A DNA stretch of 57,927 nt from contig DEXG01000003.1 of the NCBI GenBank assembly GCA_002364005.1, positions 40,303 through 98,229 on the forward strand, in the 5' to 3' direction. Source of the DNA: Phycisphaerales bacterium UBA3190. GTDB lineage: Bacteria > Planctomycetota > Phycisphaerae > Phycisphaerales > UBA1924. The stretch's first letter is position 1. Every line of letters starts with the position of its first letter. The translations under genes were made by a program, and so were the position numbers. The notes beneath the pieces are model-generated. The model did no database searches. It saw only the letters and a program-made list of their open reading frames with translations, and had not been told where the DNA came from. Shown piece after piece: positions 39,989-49,288 of this stretch.

Positions 39989-42112
39989 ATGCTCAAGACC
40001 CTCAGCTCGATCCTGATCTGCACGACCATCGTCTGTGCCGTACCAAGCGTGACGCATGCACAGGTCGCAGAAGTCATCGGTGAGGGCATCGTCCGATTCG
40101 ATGCCTCACACGCAACGCGGCTCGAGCGTCGCCCATCAATCGCGATGGTGCGCCAGTTTGAATCAATCGGGGACATCGATCCGGACGCCCACCCGCTGAC
40201 ACCCGAGTTCGTCCAGGGCCGGGATGGTCGCTATATCGCTTCGATCAGCATCGAGGACGGCACGAGTCTCTATGGCACCGGTCAGGTCGCTGGGCCGCTG
40301 CTCCGCAATGGGTTCGTGACGGAGACTTGGAACCTCGACGCGTTTGGCTACGGGCTCGATGCCAAGAACCTGTACACCTCCCAGCCGTGGGTGCTGGCGG
40401 TGCGTGAGGACGGCACCGCCTTCGGCGTGCTTGCCGATACCACCGAGCGGTGCGAGATCGACCTGCGTGATGGCATCACCTTCAAAGGCGTGGCCTACCA
40501 GTTCCCCGTGATCGTGATCGATCGTGAATCGCCCCAGGCGGTGATGCAGGGGCTTGCGGAGCTGACGGGCACCATCGCGATGCCCCCGCGCTGGGCCATC
40601 GGCTACCACCAGTGCCGCTACTCGTACAACCCTGATTCACGCGTACGCGAGGTCGCCGAGACCTTCCGGGCCAAGCAGCTGCCCGCCGATGTCATCTGGA
40701 TGGACATCGATTACATGGACGCGTACCGCGTCTTCACCTTCGACGACGAGCAGTTCTCCGATCCCAAGGCACTCAATCAGTACCTCGATTCGATCGGTTT
40801 CAGCAATGTCTGGATGATCGATCCGGGCGTCAAGAAGGAAGACGGCTACTTCGTCTACGACTCGGGCACCGAGCACGATGTCTGGGTCAAGAACGCCCAG
40901 GGCAGCACCTTCACCGGCGAGGTCTGGCCCGGCGTGTGTGTCTTCCCCGACTATCTGAACAAAGAAGTCCGCGAATGGTGGGCCGGGCTCTATGAGGAGT
41001 TCATGGCCTACGACATCGACGGCGTGTGGAACGACATGAACGAACCTGCTGTGTTCAATGTCGAGTCCAAGACCATGCCTGAGGACAACATCCACCACGC
41101 CGACCCCGAGCTGGGCGGCGAGGGGAATCACGGTCGGTATCACAATGTCTACGGCATGCAGATGATCCGCGCCACCCGCGAGGGTGTTATGGACGCCAAC
41201 CCGGGCAAGCGTCCCTTCGTGCTCTCACGCGCCAACTACCTCGGCGGTCACCGTTACGGCGCGACATGGACCGGTGATAACTCAGCAACCTGGGAACACC
41301 TCGATATGTCCATCCCCATGACCATCAACCTGGGGCTCTCGGGTCAGCCCTTCGCAGGACCGGACATCGGCGGCTTCGCGTACAACGGCGACGGCGAGCT
41401 GTTCGCGCGTTGGATGGGCTTCGGCACCTTGTTCCCATTTGCTCGTGGGCACACCGCCAAGGGCAACATCGACAAGGAGCCGTGGTCGTTCACGCCCGAG
41501 GTCGAGGCGACCTGCCGACGGGCTCTTGAGCGTCGTTACCGACTGCTGCCCTATATCTACACGCTGTTCCATGAATCGGCGACCCACGGCACACCGATTG
41601 CGATGCCGACCTTCTTTGCTGACCCGAGCGACCTGGCGCTGCGGAGTGAGGACGACTCGTTCCTGCTGGGCGATTCGCTGCTGGTGGTGGCCAAGGCCAC
41701 ACCCGAGGCCGATCGTGTTTCGGTGCTTCCCAAGCCCATCGACGGCGTTGCGTGGGCGAAGTTTGACTTCGAGAGCTTCGACGGCGGACGCGATTCGAAG
41801 GACAGTGACCTGCCCGACCTCTACATCAAGCCCGGTTCGATCATCGTGACCGCACCCGTGACCCAGTACTTCGGCGATCGCCCCGATCAGCGTGACGAGA
41901 TCACGCTGCTGGTCCATCTCGATGCCAACGGCGAAGCAACCGGCACACTCTATGAGGACGCCGGCGACGGGATGGAGTACATGCTGGGTGAATACCTGCT
42001 GACCACATTCAAGGCGACACGCGATGGCAACAAGGTGCAGGTCGAGGTGGTCGATCAACAGGGCAAGATGACGGCGCCTGATCGTCGGGTCAAGGTGCGT
42101 GTGATTCAGTGA
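39989..42112 (+). CDS. Secreted GH31 alpha-glucosidase
   Basis: A 707-residue exported GH31 glycosidase. A signal peptide (LKTLSSILICTTIVCAVPSV, cleavage near THA) precedes an N-terminal beta domain. The barrel has YHQCRYSYNPDSRVREVAE, the nucleophile D349 in GVWNDMNEPAVF and the acid/base D430 in WTGDNSATWEHL. It then shows GPDIGGF and LPYIYTLFHE. GH31 alpha-glucosidases release glucose from the ends of malto-oligosaccharides; alpha-xylosidase or other specificities exist in the family. It is divergent from the dockerin amylase and its stop overlaps that of the convergent transporter ATPase by seven bases. Confidence 0.93.
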   Translation: MLKTLSSILICTTIVCAVPSVTHAQVAEVIGEGIVRFDASHATRLERRPSIAMVRQFESIGDIDPDAHPLTPEFVQGRDGRYIASISIEDGTSLYGTGQVAGPLLRNGFVTETWNLDAFGYGLDAKNLYTSQPWVLAVREDGTAFGVLADTTERCEIDLRDGITFKGVAYQFPVIVIDRESPQAVMQGLAELTGTIAMPPRWAIGYHQCRYSYNPDSRVREVAETFRAKQLPADVIWMDIDYMDAYRVFTFDDEQFSDPKALNQYLDSIGFSNVWMIDPGVKKEDGYFVYDSGTEHDVWVKNAQGSTFTGEVWPGVCVFPDYLNKEVREWWAGLYEEFMAYDIDGVWNDMNEPAVFNVESKTMPEDNIHHADPELGGEGNHGRYHNVYGMQMIRATREGVMDANPGKRPFVLSRANYLGGHRYGATWTGDNSATWEHLDMSIPMTINLGLSGQPFAGPDIGGFAYNGDGELFARWMGFGTLFPFARGHTAKGNIDKEPWSFTPEVEATCRRALERRYRLLPYIYTLFHESATHGTPIAMPTFFADPSDLALRSEDDSFLLGDSLLVVAKATPEADRVSVLPKPIDGVAWAKFDFESFDGGRDSKDSDLPDLYIKPGSIIVTAPVTQYFGDRPDQRDEITLLVHLDANGEATGTLYEDAGDGMEYMLGEYLLTTFKATRDGNKVQVEVVDQQGKMTAPDRRVKVRVIQ

Positions 42113-43731
42113 GCGATTGTCGCTGAGGCGGACTCATCGGTCGCCAGCGTCAGGATGTTCGTCTGCGTCATCTGATCGCCGCGGAGTTCGCCTTTGATCA
42201 CGCCCTCGCCCATGACGAGAACTCGGTCCGAGAGGGCGAGCAGCTCGGGCATCTCTGACGAGACGAGCAGGATGGCGAGCCCCTGGTCGGCGGCTTCGTT
42301 GATCAGCTTGTAGATCTCCGCCTTGGTGCCGACATCGATGCCCCGGGTGGGTTCGTCGAGCAGCAGCACTTTGGTGCGCTCGCTCATCCAACGGGCGATC
42401 AGGAGCTTCTGCTGGTTGCCGCCGGAGAGTTCGTTCGGGCGGGTTTCGCGGAGCGAGGCGGTTTTGATCTGGAACTTATCAACGCGTGACTGCACGCGTG
42501 CAAGCTCGTCTTCGAGGCGTCGCATGCCGAATGAGCCGCAGATGTCGGGCATGATCGGCGCAAGGATGTTCTCGTCGATGCCAAGGTTGAAGAAGAGCCC
42601 CTGGTTGCGTCGGTCCTCGGGGACATAGCCCAGTCCGACACCCGCCTCGATGGCGGCCTTGGTGCCCTTGCCGGCGATCTCGTCGCCGTCGACATTGATC
42701 GAGCCGGTGACGCGCTTGTCGATGCCGAAGATCGCGTCGAAGAGTTCCGAGCGTCCTGCGCCCACGAGCCCGCCGACGCCGAGGATCTCGCCCGGGTAGA
42801 GCTTGAGCGAGATGTTGTGGAGCTTGCCCGGGGAACAGACATCGCTGAGGATCAGACGCGGCGGTTGGTCGTAGTGGGGCTCTTGGCTATTGCTCTGGCC
42901 GACGAGTGATTCGATCGCGTCGGCCTCAACGCCCTCGCCTGATTGCTCGTGCTTGGCGCCGGGCGTGCTGATGCGTCGACCGATCATCTGCTCGACGAGT
43001 GTGGGTTCGTCGATGTCCTTGACGACGCTGGTCGCGACATACTTGCCATCACGCAGGACGGTGACCCGATCGCAGCAGGTGAAGATCTCGCTCATGCGGT
43101 GCGAGACATAGATGATCGTCAGCCCGCGTGCCGCAAGGTCGCGGGTGATGCCCATGAGCGTGCTCGCCTCGGTGAGGGAGAGTGACGAGGTGGGCTCATC
43201 GAATACGATGACCTTGGCGGCGTTGTTGCCCTGATCGTCCTTGTCGAGCGACGCGGCGATCTGGCAGATCTGTCGGCGCCCGGGTGACAGACGGCCCAGC
43301 GGCTGGGTGACATCGATGTTCGGATCGAGCTGGTGGACCAGCGACTCGGCCCGGCGTCGCATCTCGTCGAAGTCGACCGAGATGCCCTTCTTGGGGATGT
43401 CGTGCAGGCAGAGGTTCTCGGCGATCGAGAGGTTCGGGCACTGGGCCAGCTCCTGGTGCACGATGCGCACGCCCGCGGCGAACGCGTCGTCGAGCGATCC
43501 GGGGATCAGCTCACGATCCTTGAGTGTCACCGTCCCGGTGTCCTGCTTGTGCAACCCCGCGATGACCTTGCCCAGCGTGGACTTGCCCGCGCCGTTCTCA
43601 CCCATCAGGGCGTGGACTTCACCCGGCAGGAAAGACACGCTGACATCGCTCAGCGCCTGGGTGATCCCAAACGCCTTGCTGATCCCGGTCGCTGTGAGGA
43701 CCGGTTTGGATTGGTCCGGGTTATCCCTCAC
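42106..43731 (-). CDS. CUT2 sugar ABC transporter, tandem ATPase (RbsA/MglA-like)
   Basis: A protein of about 541 residues with two ABC ATPase domains. The first has Walker A GENGAGKST, signature LSPGRRQ and Walker B VIVFDEPTSS. The second has the degenerate Walker A GGLVGAGRSEL seen in this family, signature LSGGNQQK and VLLLDEPTRGIDVGTK. Such tandem ATPases energise CUT2 importers for ribose, galactose, xylose and other monosaccharides. The start is uncertain: GTG at 43731 overlaps the substrate-binding protein stop by 11 bases and gives RDNPDQSKP, while ATG at 43770 would overlap more. It is third in the permease, binding protein, ATPase operon. Confidence 0.9.
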   Translation of the reverse strand: MRDNPDQSKPVLTATGISKAFGITQALSDVSVSFLPGEVHALMGENGAGKSTLGKVIAGLHKQDTGTVTLKDRELIPGSLDDAFAAGVRIVHQELAQCPNLSIAENLCLHDIPKKGISVDFDEMRRRAESLVHQLDPNIDVTQPLGRLSPGRRQICQIAASLDKDDQGNNAAKVIVFDEPTSSLSLTEASTLMGITRDLAARGLTIIYVSHRMSEIFTCCDRVTVLRDGKYVATSVVKDIDEPTLVEQMIGRRISTPGAKHEQSGEGVEADAIESLVGQSNSQEPHYDQPPRLILSDVCSPGKLHNISLKLYPGEILGVGGLVGAGRSELFDAIFGIDKRVTGSINVDGDEIAGKGTKAAIEAGVGLGYVPEDRRNQGLFFNLGIDENILAPIMPDICGSFGMRRLEDELARVQSRVDKFQIKTASLRETRPNELSGGNQQKLLIARWMSERTKVLLLDEPTRGIDVGTKAEIYKLINEAADQGLAILLVSSEMPELLALSDRVLVMGEGVIKGELRGDQMTQTNILTLATDESASATIAH

Positions 43732-44749
43732 CGAGCCATTTCTTCCAGTTCTCGCCGTACTCCTCGACATTCTCTTCGGTGACGATGTCGAAGTCGGCGA
43801 AGATGAGTTCGCTCTCGGGCGTGCGGTTGTACTCGAGTTTGTTGATGATCATCTCGACGGACTTCTCGCCCCAGCCGTAGTAGGGCTGACCGACGAGGAC
43901 CTGGACCTGTCCCTTCTTGACATACTCAAGTGGGAGTGGGAGGGGGTCCATGGAGACGACCTTGGCGTTCTCGTAGATGCCGTCGAGTGCGTTGTCGGTG
44001 TAGAGCGGCCAGCCACCGACGAGGGCCCAGCCTGTGATGTCGGGGTTGGCGCTCTGGACCTGCTGCATCTTTGCAGCGGCCTCGGTCGCGGTTTCGGGCA
44101 TGAACGAATAGACGGTGGGCTCGCCAATGCCTTCGTACTCACCTGCTTGTTCCTTCACGCCATCAACGCGCGCCTGAAGGTTTACCGCGGCCGGGTTGCC
44201 GGTGAGGATTGCGACTTTGCCCTGCTCGCCCATCTGCTCAGCGAGGTGACGCATGACTTCCTTGCCGGCTTCCTTGTCGTCCACGCCGTAGTAGGCCATG
44301 CGACCCGATTCGGGTGCGTCCGAGTCGAAGGTCACGATGACCACGCCGTTGTCGACGGCTGCCTTGAGGGCACCGGTGAGCAGGTTGGCGTCGGTGCAGG
44401 AGATGGCGATGCCGTCAACACCCGATGCGACGAGCTGCTCGACATACTGGGCCTGGACCTGCGCGTCTTCTTGGGGTGGGGTCTGCCAGAGGATCTCGAC
44501 CTGCACGCCGTCCATCTCATCGCTCAGGCGTGCTGCGGCGTCGATGGCGCCCTTCTTGGCGGCCTGGAACGGAGGGTTGCTGTTGCTCTTGGCGATGACG
44601 CCGATGCGGTACACGGTGTCAGCGGCTGCCGGAGCGGCATCGCTTGAGCTCGTCTCGCCCTCGCTGCCGCTCTGCGAGCAGGCGCTGAGGAGCATGGCGC
44701 TGATTGAGATTGATGCGGAAGTGATGAGCCATGCGCGTCTGGTGGTCAT
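43721..44749 (-). CDS. CUT2 sugar ABC transporter substrate-binding lipoprotein
   Basis: A 342-residue periplasmic-binding-protein of the RbsB type. Its signal MTTRRAWLITSASISISAML ends in the lipobox LSAC, so it is probably anchored as a lipoprotein, followed by a Ser/Glu/Ala linker. The fold landmarks are YRIGVIAKSNSNPPFQAAKKG, GVDGIAISCTDANLLTGAL, VTFDSDAPESGRMAYYGVDD and VGQPYYGWGEKSVEMI. ATG at 44749 starts the signal; the frame stays open far upstream through the permease gene but without meaning. The sugar is not readable; glucose fits the neighbourhood. Confidence 0.92.
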   Translation of the reverse strand: MTTRRAWLITSASISISAMLLSACSQSGSEGETSSSDAAPAAADTVYRIGVIAKSNSNPPFQAAKKGAIDAAARLSDEMDGVQVEILWQTPPQEDAQVQAQYVEQLVASGVDGIAISCTDANLLTGALKAAVDNGVVIVTFDSDAPESGRMAYYGVDDKEAGKEVMRHLAEQMGEQGKVAILTGNPAAVNLQARVDGVKEQAGEYEGIGEPTVYSFMPETATEAAAKMQQVQSANPDITGWALVGGWPLYTDNALDGIYENAKVVSMDPLPLPLEYVKKGQVQVLVGQPYYGWGEKSVEMIINKLEYNRTPESELIFADFDIVTEENVEEYGENWKKWLGEG

Positions 44750-44768
44750 GGTGAAGCTCCTGTGGTGT

Positions 44769-46049
44769 TTAGCCTCTGCGGGCTTGGACTCGTTGTTTGG
44801 TCTGGTCGATGACGACGGCGATGATGATGGCCGCGCCCATGACGATCTGATTGTAACTCTGGTCGATCTCGAAGATGACCATGGCGTTGTTGATGAGCTG
44901 GATAATGATGGCCCCGAGCACCGCGCCGATGGCCGTGCCCCGCCCGCCCATGAGCGAAGCGCCACCGATGACGGTCGCCGCGATGACCTGCAGCTCGTAG
45001 GCATTGCCCGCGTTGGTCTCGCCTGCGCCGAAGTAGCCCAGGTAGAGGCAGGCGCTGAGCCCGCAGAGCGTGCCGGTGATGGTGTAGACGAGGATCTTGA
45101 CTCGCCCGACGGGGATGCCCGCGTACTGTGCGGCGGTCTCATTGCCACCGATGGCGTAGATGCGTCGCCCGAAGACCGTGCGCGAGAGCACGAACCAGCC
45201 GATGATCGCGACGAGGATCATCACGAAGACCGGGACCGGGTGCACGCCGAAGAGTTCGGCTTTGATGGTGCCCGTCATGATGCTGTCGGGGAAGCCACCG
45301 ATCGATTGTGTATTGAAGATCTGCTGTGGGATCACGATGGTGAGCCCCCGTAAGACGGCCATCATCCCGAGTGTGATGACGAATGGGTGCACCCCGAGGC
45401 CAACGCTCATCGAGCCGTTTGCCAAGCCACACAATGTCCCGACGGTCATGCAGGTGAGCATGCCAACGGGCAGCGAGATGTACCAGCCCGCGCCCTCCGG
45501 GAGGGCGCTGAGTGCCATGGCGCCGACGATGGCCGAGAAGGCGTAGATCGAGCCAACCGAGAGGTCGATGCCCGCGAGGATAATGACGCCGGTCATGCCG
45601 ACGGCCATAATCGCAAAGAAACTCGCGTCCTTGAGCACCAGTGAGATGTTGCTCTTCTTGAGGAAGCGGTTCTGCTTGTCGATTGCGTAGAGCGTGTTGG
45701 TCGTGGCGTCGAAGCGGTCGATTCTTGATGCGGGGTAGTCACTGACATCATCGCCCTGAGTGACGCGGTATTGCGCGATGTTTCGTTTGGCGATGGTGCC
45801 GACCTCGTGCGCGTTGTTCTGCGCGTCGAGCAACTCGATTCGGGCATCGGGTGTCAGTTCGATCTTGCGTTTGCCAGAGCTCGGGTTGAAATGCCCGTAG
45901 ACGGTGAGCACGCACATCATCAGGATGATGACGATGACAAGCCCGGACTCCTGGTGGGAGAAGAGTCGCCCGAGAAAGGAGCCCCGAGTTTCGCTCGGGG
46001 CCTTGTTCGATTGCTGTGGTTGCTGATCAGCGGTTTCGGTCCTGTTCAC
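44769..46049 (-). CDS. CUT2 sugar ABC transporter permease with an extracytoplasmic insertion
   Basis: A 426-residue RbsC-like permease, about 100 longer than usual. After a Gln/Ser-rich N-terminus and helix 1 (GLVIVIILMMCVLTVYGHF), an insertion of about 70 residues (57-127) with KRKIELTPDARIELLDAQNN and NIAQYRVTQGDDVSDYPA precedes the family continuation FLKKSNISLVLKDASFFAIM and GMTGVIILAGIDLSVGSIYA. The later EAA-like GGNETAAQYAGIPVGRVKI and GGASLMGGRGT blocks are intact. The insert should face the periplasm. The stop is 19 bases from the binding-protein start. Confidence 0.9.
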   Translation of the reverse strand: MNRTETADQQPQQSNKAPSETRGSFLGRLFSHQESGLVIVIILMMCVLTVYGHFNPSSGKRKIELTPDARIELLDAQNNAHEVGTIAKRNIAQYRVTQGDDVSDYPASRIDRFDATTNTLYAIDKQNRFLKKSNISLVLKDASFFAIMAVGMTGVIILAGIDLSVGSIYAFSAIVGAMALSALPEGAGWYISLPVGMLTCMTVGTLCGLANGSMSVGLGVHPFVITLGMMAVLRGLTIVIPQQIFNTQSIGGFPDSIMTGTIKAELFGVHPVPVFVMILVAIIGWFVLSRTVFGRRIYAIGGNETAAQYAGIPVGRVKILVYTITGTLCGLSACLYLGYFGAGETNAGNAYELQVIAATVIGGASLMGGRGTAIGAVLGAIIIQLINNAMVIFEIDQSYNQIVMGAAIIIAVVIDQTKQRVQARRG

Positions 46050-46096
46050 CGTTCGTCCTCATGCGGGTACAGGGATCTGGCACATCACGCATTGTA

Positions 46097-46119
46097 CTGC
46101 ACGAGGGTCGCTCGTGCAG
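46097..46119 (-). other. Perfect 9-bp hairpin between the pseudopilin and permease genes
   Basis: CTGCACGAG and CTCGTGCAG flank a 5-base loop. No T-run follows on the minus strand, so it may be an mRNA-processing or stability hairpin separating the pseudopilin gene from the transporter operon. Confidence 0.45.
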
Positions 46120-46132
46120 CATTGCGAAACGA

Positions 46133-47122
46133 TCAGTCGATCACTTGGACCTTGTTGCTGCGGTTCGGGTTGATCAGGTTGATGCTCAGGCTGCTTGTAC
46201 GCAGGTCTTCGTCCTCGATATCTTCGGGGCTCATGAAGAATGTGGCTTGGGGGTTGGTGTCGATGAACGCGGCGCTGCCGTCGGCCCGGACGAAGTTTCC
46301 GCCCTCGTCGCCGTGGTTATCGTCCTTGGCGTAGCCGGTCTTGGGATTGAAGCCGTACTCGCTGACCGGGTTGGGCTCGTTTCCCCCGCCGGGCTGGTTT
46401 TCACGCCAATCCCAGCCATACCAGGCGTTCACGCTGACATCGCCGGTGTTGGTTTCGTCGCCCCAGAGCGGTGGTGAGAACTGGATCGATGGGTCGATGG
46501 ACTTGAGCCCCGCGATATAGAGGTAGCTGATGTTGTAGTGGATGATGTCCCGCTCGGTCTTGGGCGGTTCGGGGATCTTGCTGGTCCGGGCGTCGGCGAT
46601 CAGCTTGTTGGTCGGCGTTGGGAATCGGCTCCAGTAGTAGTCGATTTTGTCCGTTGGGCAGGTCAGGATCTCGAAGGTCTCGAGATAGCCCCGCATCAAT
46701 GGTGTGCTGTTCCCATTGTTGTACGCGCCTGCGCCGCCGGCGGGTGTGCCGACGAAGCCGACATCACCCGAGACGCTGCCCGGGGTGCCGTCATCATTGA
46801 TGGATCCCTCGCCGTCGCCGATCTGGAATGTCGAGAAGAGTCCCGCGACACCGCCAGCGGTGTACTGGTTATCGAGATACCTCGAATCGGGCTGCTGGGC
46901 CGGAATGATCGGGTACCAGTCCCTTGAGTCATCGGCATAAAAAGTAAATGCCTGTCCCATTCCGCGAACCTGGGTCAGGCATTTGAGTTTCTGAGCTGAG
47001 TCTCGTGCACCGCTGAGTGCTGGCAGCAGAATGCCAATAAGGAGTGCGATGATCGCGATGACGACCAGGAGTTCGATGAGGGTGAAGCCAACGCGCTTCG
47101 TGTAGAGTGGATACCGTTTCAT
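46133..47122 (-). CDS. Type II secretion pseudopilin-like protein
   Basis: A 329-residue protein with a prepilin leader MKRYPLYTKRVG and the hydrophobic helix FTLIELLVVIAIIALLIGI, cleaved and methylated at the G-F junction in this family. The large C-terminal domain ends with DDNHGDEGGNFVRADGSAAF, a variant of the H-X9-DG motif of planctomycete pseudopilins with one extra residue. ATG at 47122 has AAGGA seven bases upstream. Many such proteins exist per planctomycete genome, with unclear roles. It may share a transcript with the sugar importer downstream. Confidence 0.82.
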   Translation of the reverse strand: MKRYPLYTKRVGFTLIELLVVIAIIALLIGILLPALSGARDSAQKLKCLTQVRGMGQAFTFYADDSRDWYPIIPAQQPDSRYLDNQYTAGGVAGLFSTFQIGDGEGSINDDGTPGSVSGDVGFVGTPAGGAGAYNNGNSTPLMRGYLETFEILTCPTDKIDYYWSRFPTPTNKLIADARTSKIPEPPKTERDIIHYNISYLYIAGLKSIDPSIQFSPPLWGDETNTGDVSVNAWYGWDWRENQPGGGNEPNPVSEYGFNPKTGYAKDDNHGDEGGNFVRADGSAAFIDTNPQATFFMSPEDIEDEDLRTSSLSINLINPNRSNKVQVID

Positions 47123-47214
47123 GCGTGTTCCTTGACTTTGCGGTGAAAACCTTCACCACGGTCGCGATCCCCCGATAGCGATACTGATTGACACGATGGT
47201 AATGGAGAACGGCA

Positions 47215-49092
47215 GTGTATGTCAACCGAATCTACTTTCGTGGACGAAAAACATTTCTTGGATTCCTATCGATGCTTTCGCTGGCGGTCGTCTATGGGTG
47301 TACCGTCCCAAAACCGCTTTCAGGCACCGAGAACCAAGAATCAGTCCCTGAGTTGGCCCCTCCATTCACCACCCCCGATTGGGCGAAAGGGGTTGTGTGG
47401 TATCAGGTCTTTCCCGAGCGATTTCGCGACGGGAACGCCCAGAATAATCCCAATGGCTGGGATCTGACCACGCTCGATTGGTCCGCGGCCTTTGCTGAGC
47501 CCAGCATTGAAGAGATCGAGCGGGCTTGGAATCGAACCAAGATCGCGCCCAGACAGTTCGGATATCAGTCTGATCGAGACGGTGGGGCACTTGCCAATGT
47601 GGTCTACGCGCGTCGTTATGGCGGCGACCTGCAGGGGGTGTACGAACGGCTCGAAGAGATCAAGGCGTCGGGCTTCACGGGCATCTATCTCTGTCCGGTC
47701 TTTACATCTCGATCCTTGCACAAGTACGACGCGAGCGATCACCGTCATATTGATCCCACACTCGGGCACCCAGGCGTTTACGAAGACCCCGGGCCGGGTC
47801 ATGTCGCACTGGGAGACGGCGAGGATCCATTCGATGAAAGCACATGGGCGTGGACCGCCGCAGACCGCTGGTTTGTTGATGTCTTCCTCCCCAAAGCCAA
47901 GTCGCTTGGCCTGCGCGTGGTGCTCGATGGTGTCTGGAACCATGTTGGGCTTGATCACTTCGCGTTCAACGATGTGCGGCTCAGAGGCAACGCGTCACCG
48001 TTCGCTGACTGGTTTGAGACTGTATTTGACGACCAAGGCCGGCTCATCGGTTGGCAGGGTTGGAGCCGCGTAAACGGCAGTCTGCCCGAGTTTCGACATG
48101 TGGGCGAGGACCTTGCCGCGGGGCCCAAGGAGCATGTGATGGCGGTCACTCGGCGTTGGATGGATCCCAACGGCGATGGCGATCCCAGCGATGGGATCGA
48201 TGGCTGGCGATTGGATGTTGCCGCCGAGATCGGCCCTGTTTTTTGGCGTGATTGGCGGGCTCAGGTCAAATCGATCAACCCGGAAGCCATCATCGTTGCC
48301 GAGATCTGGAGCGATGCCAAGGACATGCTCAGCGATGAGGGCTTCGACGCCCAGATGAACTATCCGTTCGCGTATCCGATCGCCGATTGGCTCGGCATTG
48401 GTGATGCTGGTGTGATCGACAACGCATCCGTTGCGGCCACCCGCCTCGGGCGTGTGTTCCACCATGGGCGGGAAGTCGATCTGGTGCAGTACAATCTGAT
48501 GACCTCGCATGACACCGAACGCCTGGCATCGATGATGCAGAATCGGTGGGCACGCGGGTATGACAACGAGTCTTCGCGTTGGTTTGAGGGCTACGAGTAT
48601 GAGCGGGTGAGCGACAGCGCCCGCATGCGGGCGTATGCCGCGATCGCGGCGATGGTCGCCAGCCCCGGTGCGATCATGATCTACAACGGCGACGAGTATG
48701 CGCTGCCGGGTGCAGATGACCCGGACAATCGGCGGCCGATCCCCTGGGGTCGATTTAGCGCCGATGAACAAGCGTTTTCCGACGCGGTCGGATCACTGCT
48801 GCGACTCCGCTCGCACGAAACGATCGGCGCGGTGTTGCGGCTGGGTGATCAGGTATTCACTTCGCGCGGCGAACACACTCTGGTTATTCAGCGCACATAC
48901 CAAGGGCGGTTGGTCGAGTTTTCAATCGCTCCGGAGACGCAGCTGTTGGTTGAATCGACAGCGGAGTACGACGGGTGGGATCGTGATTACGAAACCGAAC
49001 GAAAACTACGATTTGACAGACGAAACTGGCCCGTGTCGGTGCGTGTTTTTTGTCAAACTGGGGATGCGGATGGGGTCCGAGAACCGGAATAG
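47215..49092 (+). CDS. GH13 alpha-glucan hydrolase lipoprotein
   Basis: A 625-residue GH13 enzyme of the neopullulanase/cyclomaltodextrinase-like type. The N-terminus has a signal (FLGFLSMLSLAVVYG) with lipobox VYGC. The catalytic set is complete: region I LDGVWNHVG (D238), region II GWRLDVA (nucleophile D334), region III VAEIWS (E363) and region IV MTSHDTERL (H432, D433). VWYQVFPERFRDGN and GIYLCPVFTSRSLHKYDASDH are typical of this subgroup. GTG at 47215 has GGAG upstream. It probably trims maltodextrins at the membrane before import. Confidence 0.9.
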   Translation: MYVNRIYFRGRKTFLGFLSMLSLAVVYGCTVPKPLSGTENQESVPELAPPFTTPDWAKGVVWYQVFPERFRDGNAQNNPNGWDLTTLDWSAAFAEPSIEEIERAWNRTKIAPRQFGYQSDRDGGALANVVYARRYGGDLQGVYERLEEIKASGFTGIYLCPVFTSRSLHKYDASDHRHIDPTLGHPGVYEDPGPGHVALGDGEDPFDESTWAWTAADRWFVDVFLPKAKSLGLRVVLDGVWNHVGLDHFAFNDVRLRGNASPFADWFETVFDDQGRLIGWQGWSRVNGSLPEFRHVGEDLAAGPKEHVMAVTRRWMDPNGDGDPSDGIDGWRLDVAAEIGPVFWRDWRAQVKSINPEAIIVAEIWSDAKDMLSDEGFDAQMNYPFAYPIADWLGIGDAGVIDNASVAATRLGRVFHHGREVDLVQYNLMTSHDTERLASMMQNRWARGYDNESSRWFEGYEYERVSDSARMRAYAAIAAMVASPGAIMIYNGDEYALPGADDPDNRRPIPWGRFSADEQAFSDAVGSLLRLRSHETIGAVLRLGDQVFTSRGEHTLVIQRTYQGRLVEFSIAPETQLLVESTAEYDGWDRDYETERKLRFDRRNWPVSVRVFCQTGDADGVREPE

Positions 49093-49288
49093 GCCGGCTT
49101 GGAGGCGTTTCTCATTCGCGAAACTGCTTTCCTTCGGGAACTTGCTCGCACCCCGAAACGGGTTTCGCTATTCTGCCCTATCGCAGCACACGATGTGTAG
49201 AGGGTACGAAATGCCCACACACAGGGTGTGTTGGATACAAACGGCTGTGCACGCGCACGAGCCGAGGAGCAACCAAAGGGAGATCAGC

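Noticed and set aside
44750..45148. N-terminal 133 residues of the open frame of the substrate-binding protein
   Set aside because: They lie inside the permease gene; the lipoprotein signal starts at 44749.
47180..47214. Perfect TTGACA at 47188-47193 before the GH13 lipoprotein gene
   Set aside because: No -10 box at suitable spacing; transcription from it would start inside the gene.
48698..49288. N-terminal 197 residues of the open frame that continues into the dockerin protein
   Set aside because: It overlaps the GH13 gene in another frame, is Arg/Ser rich and precedes a clear signal peptide with its own ribosome site at 49289.
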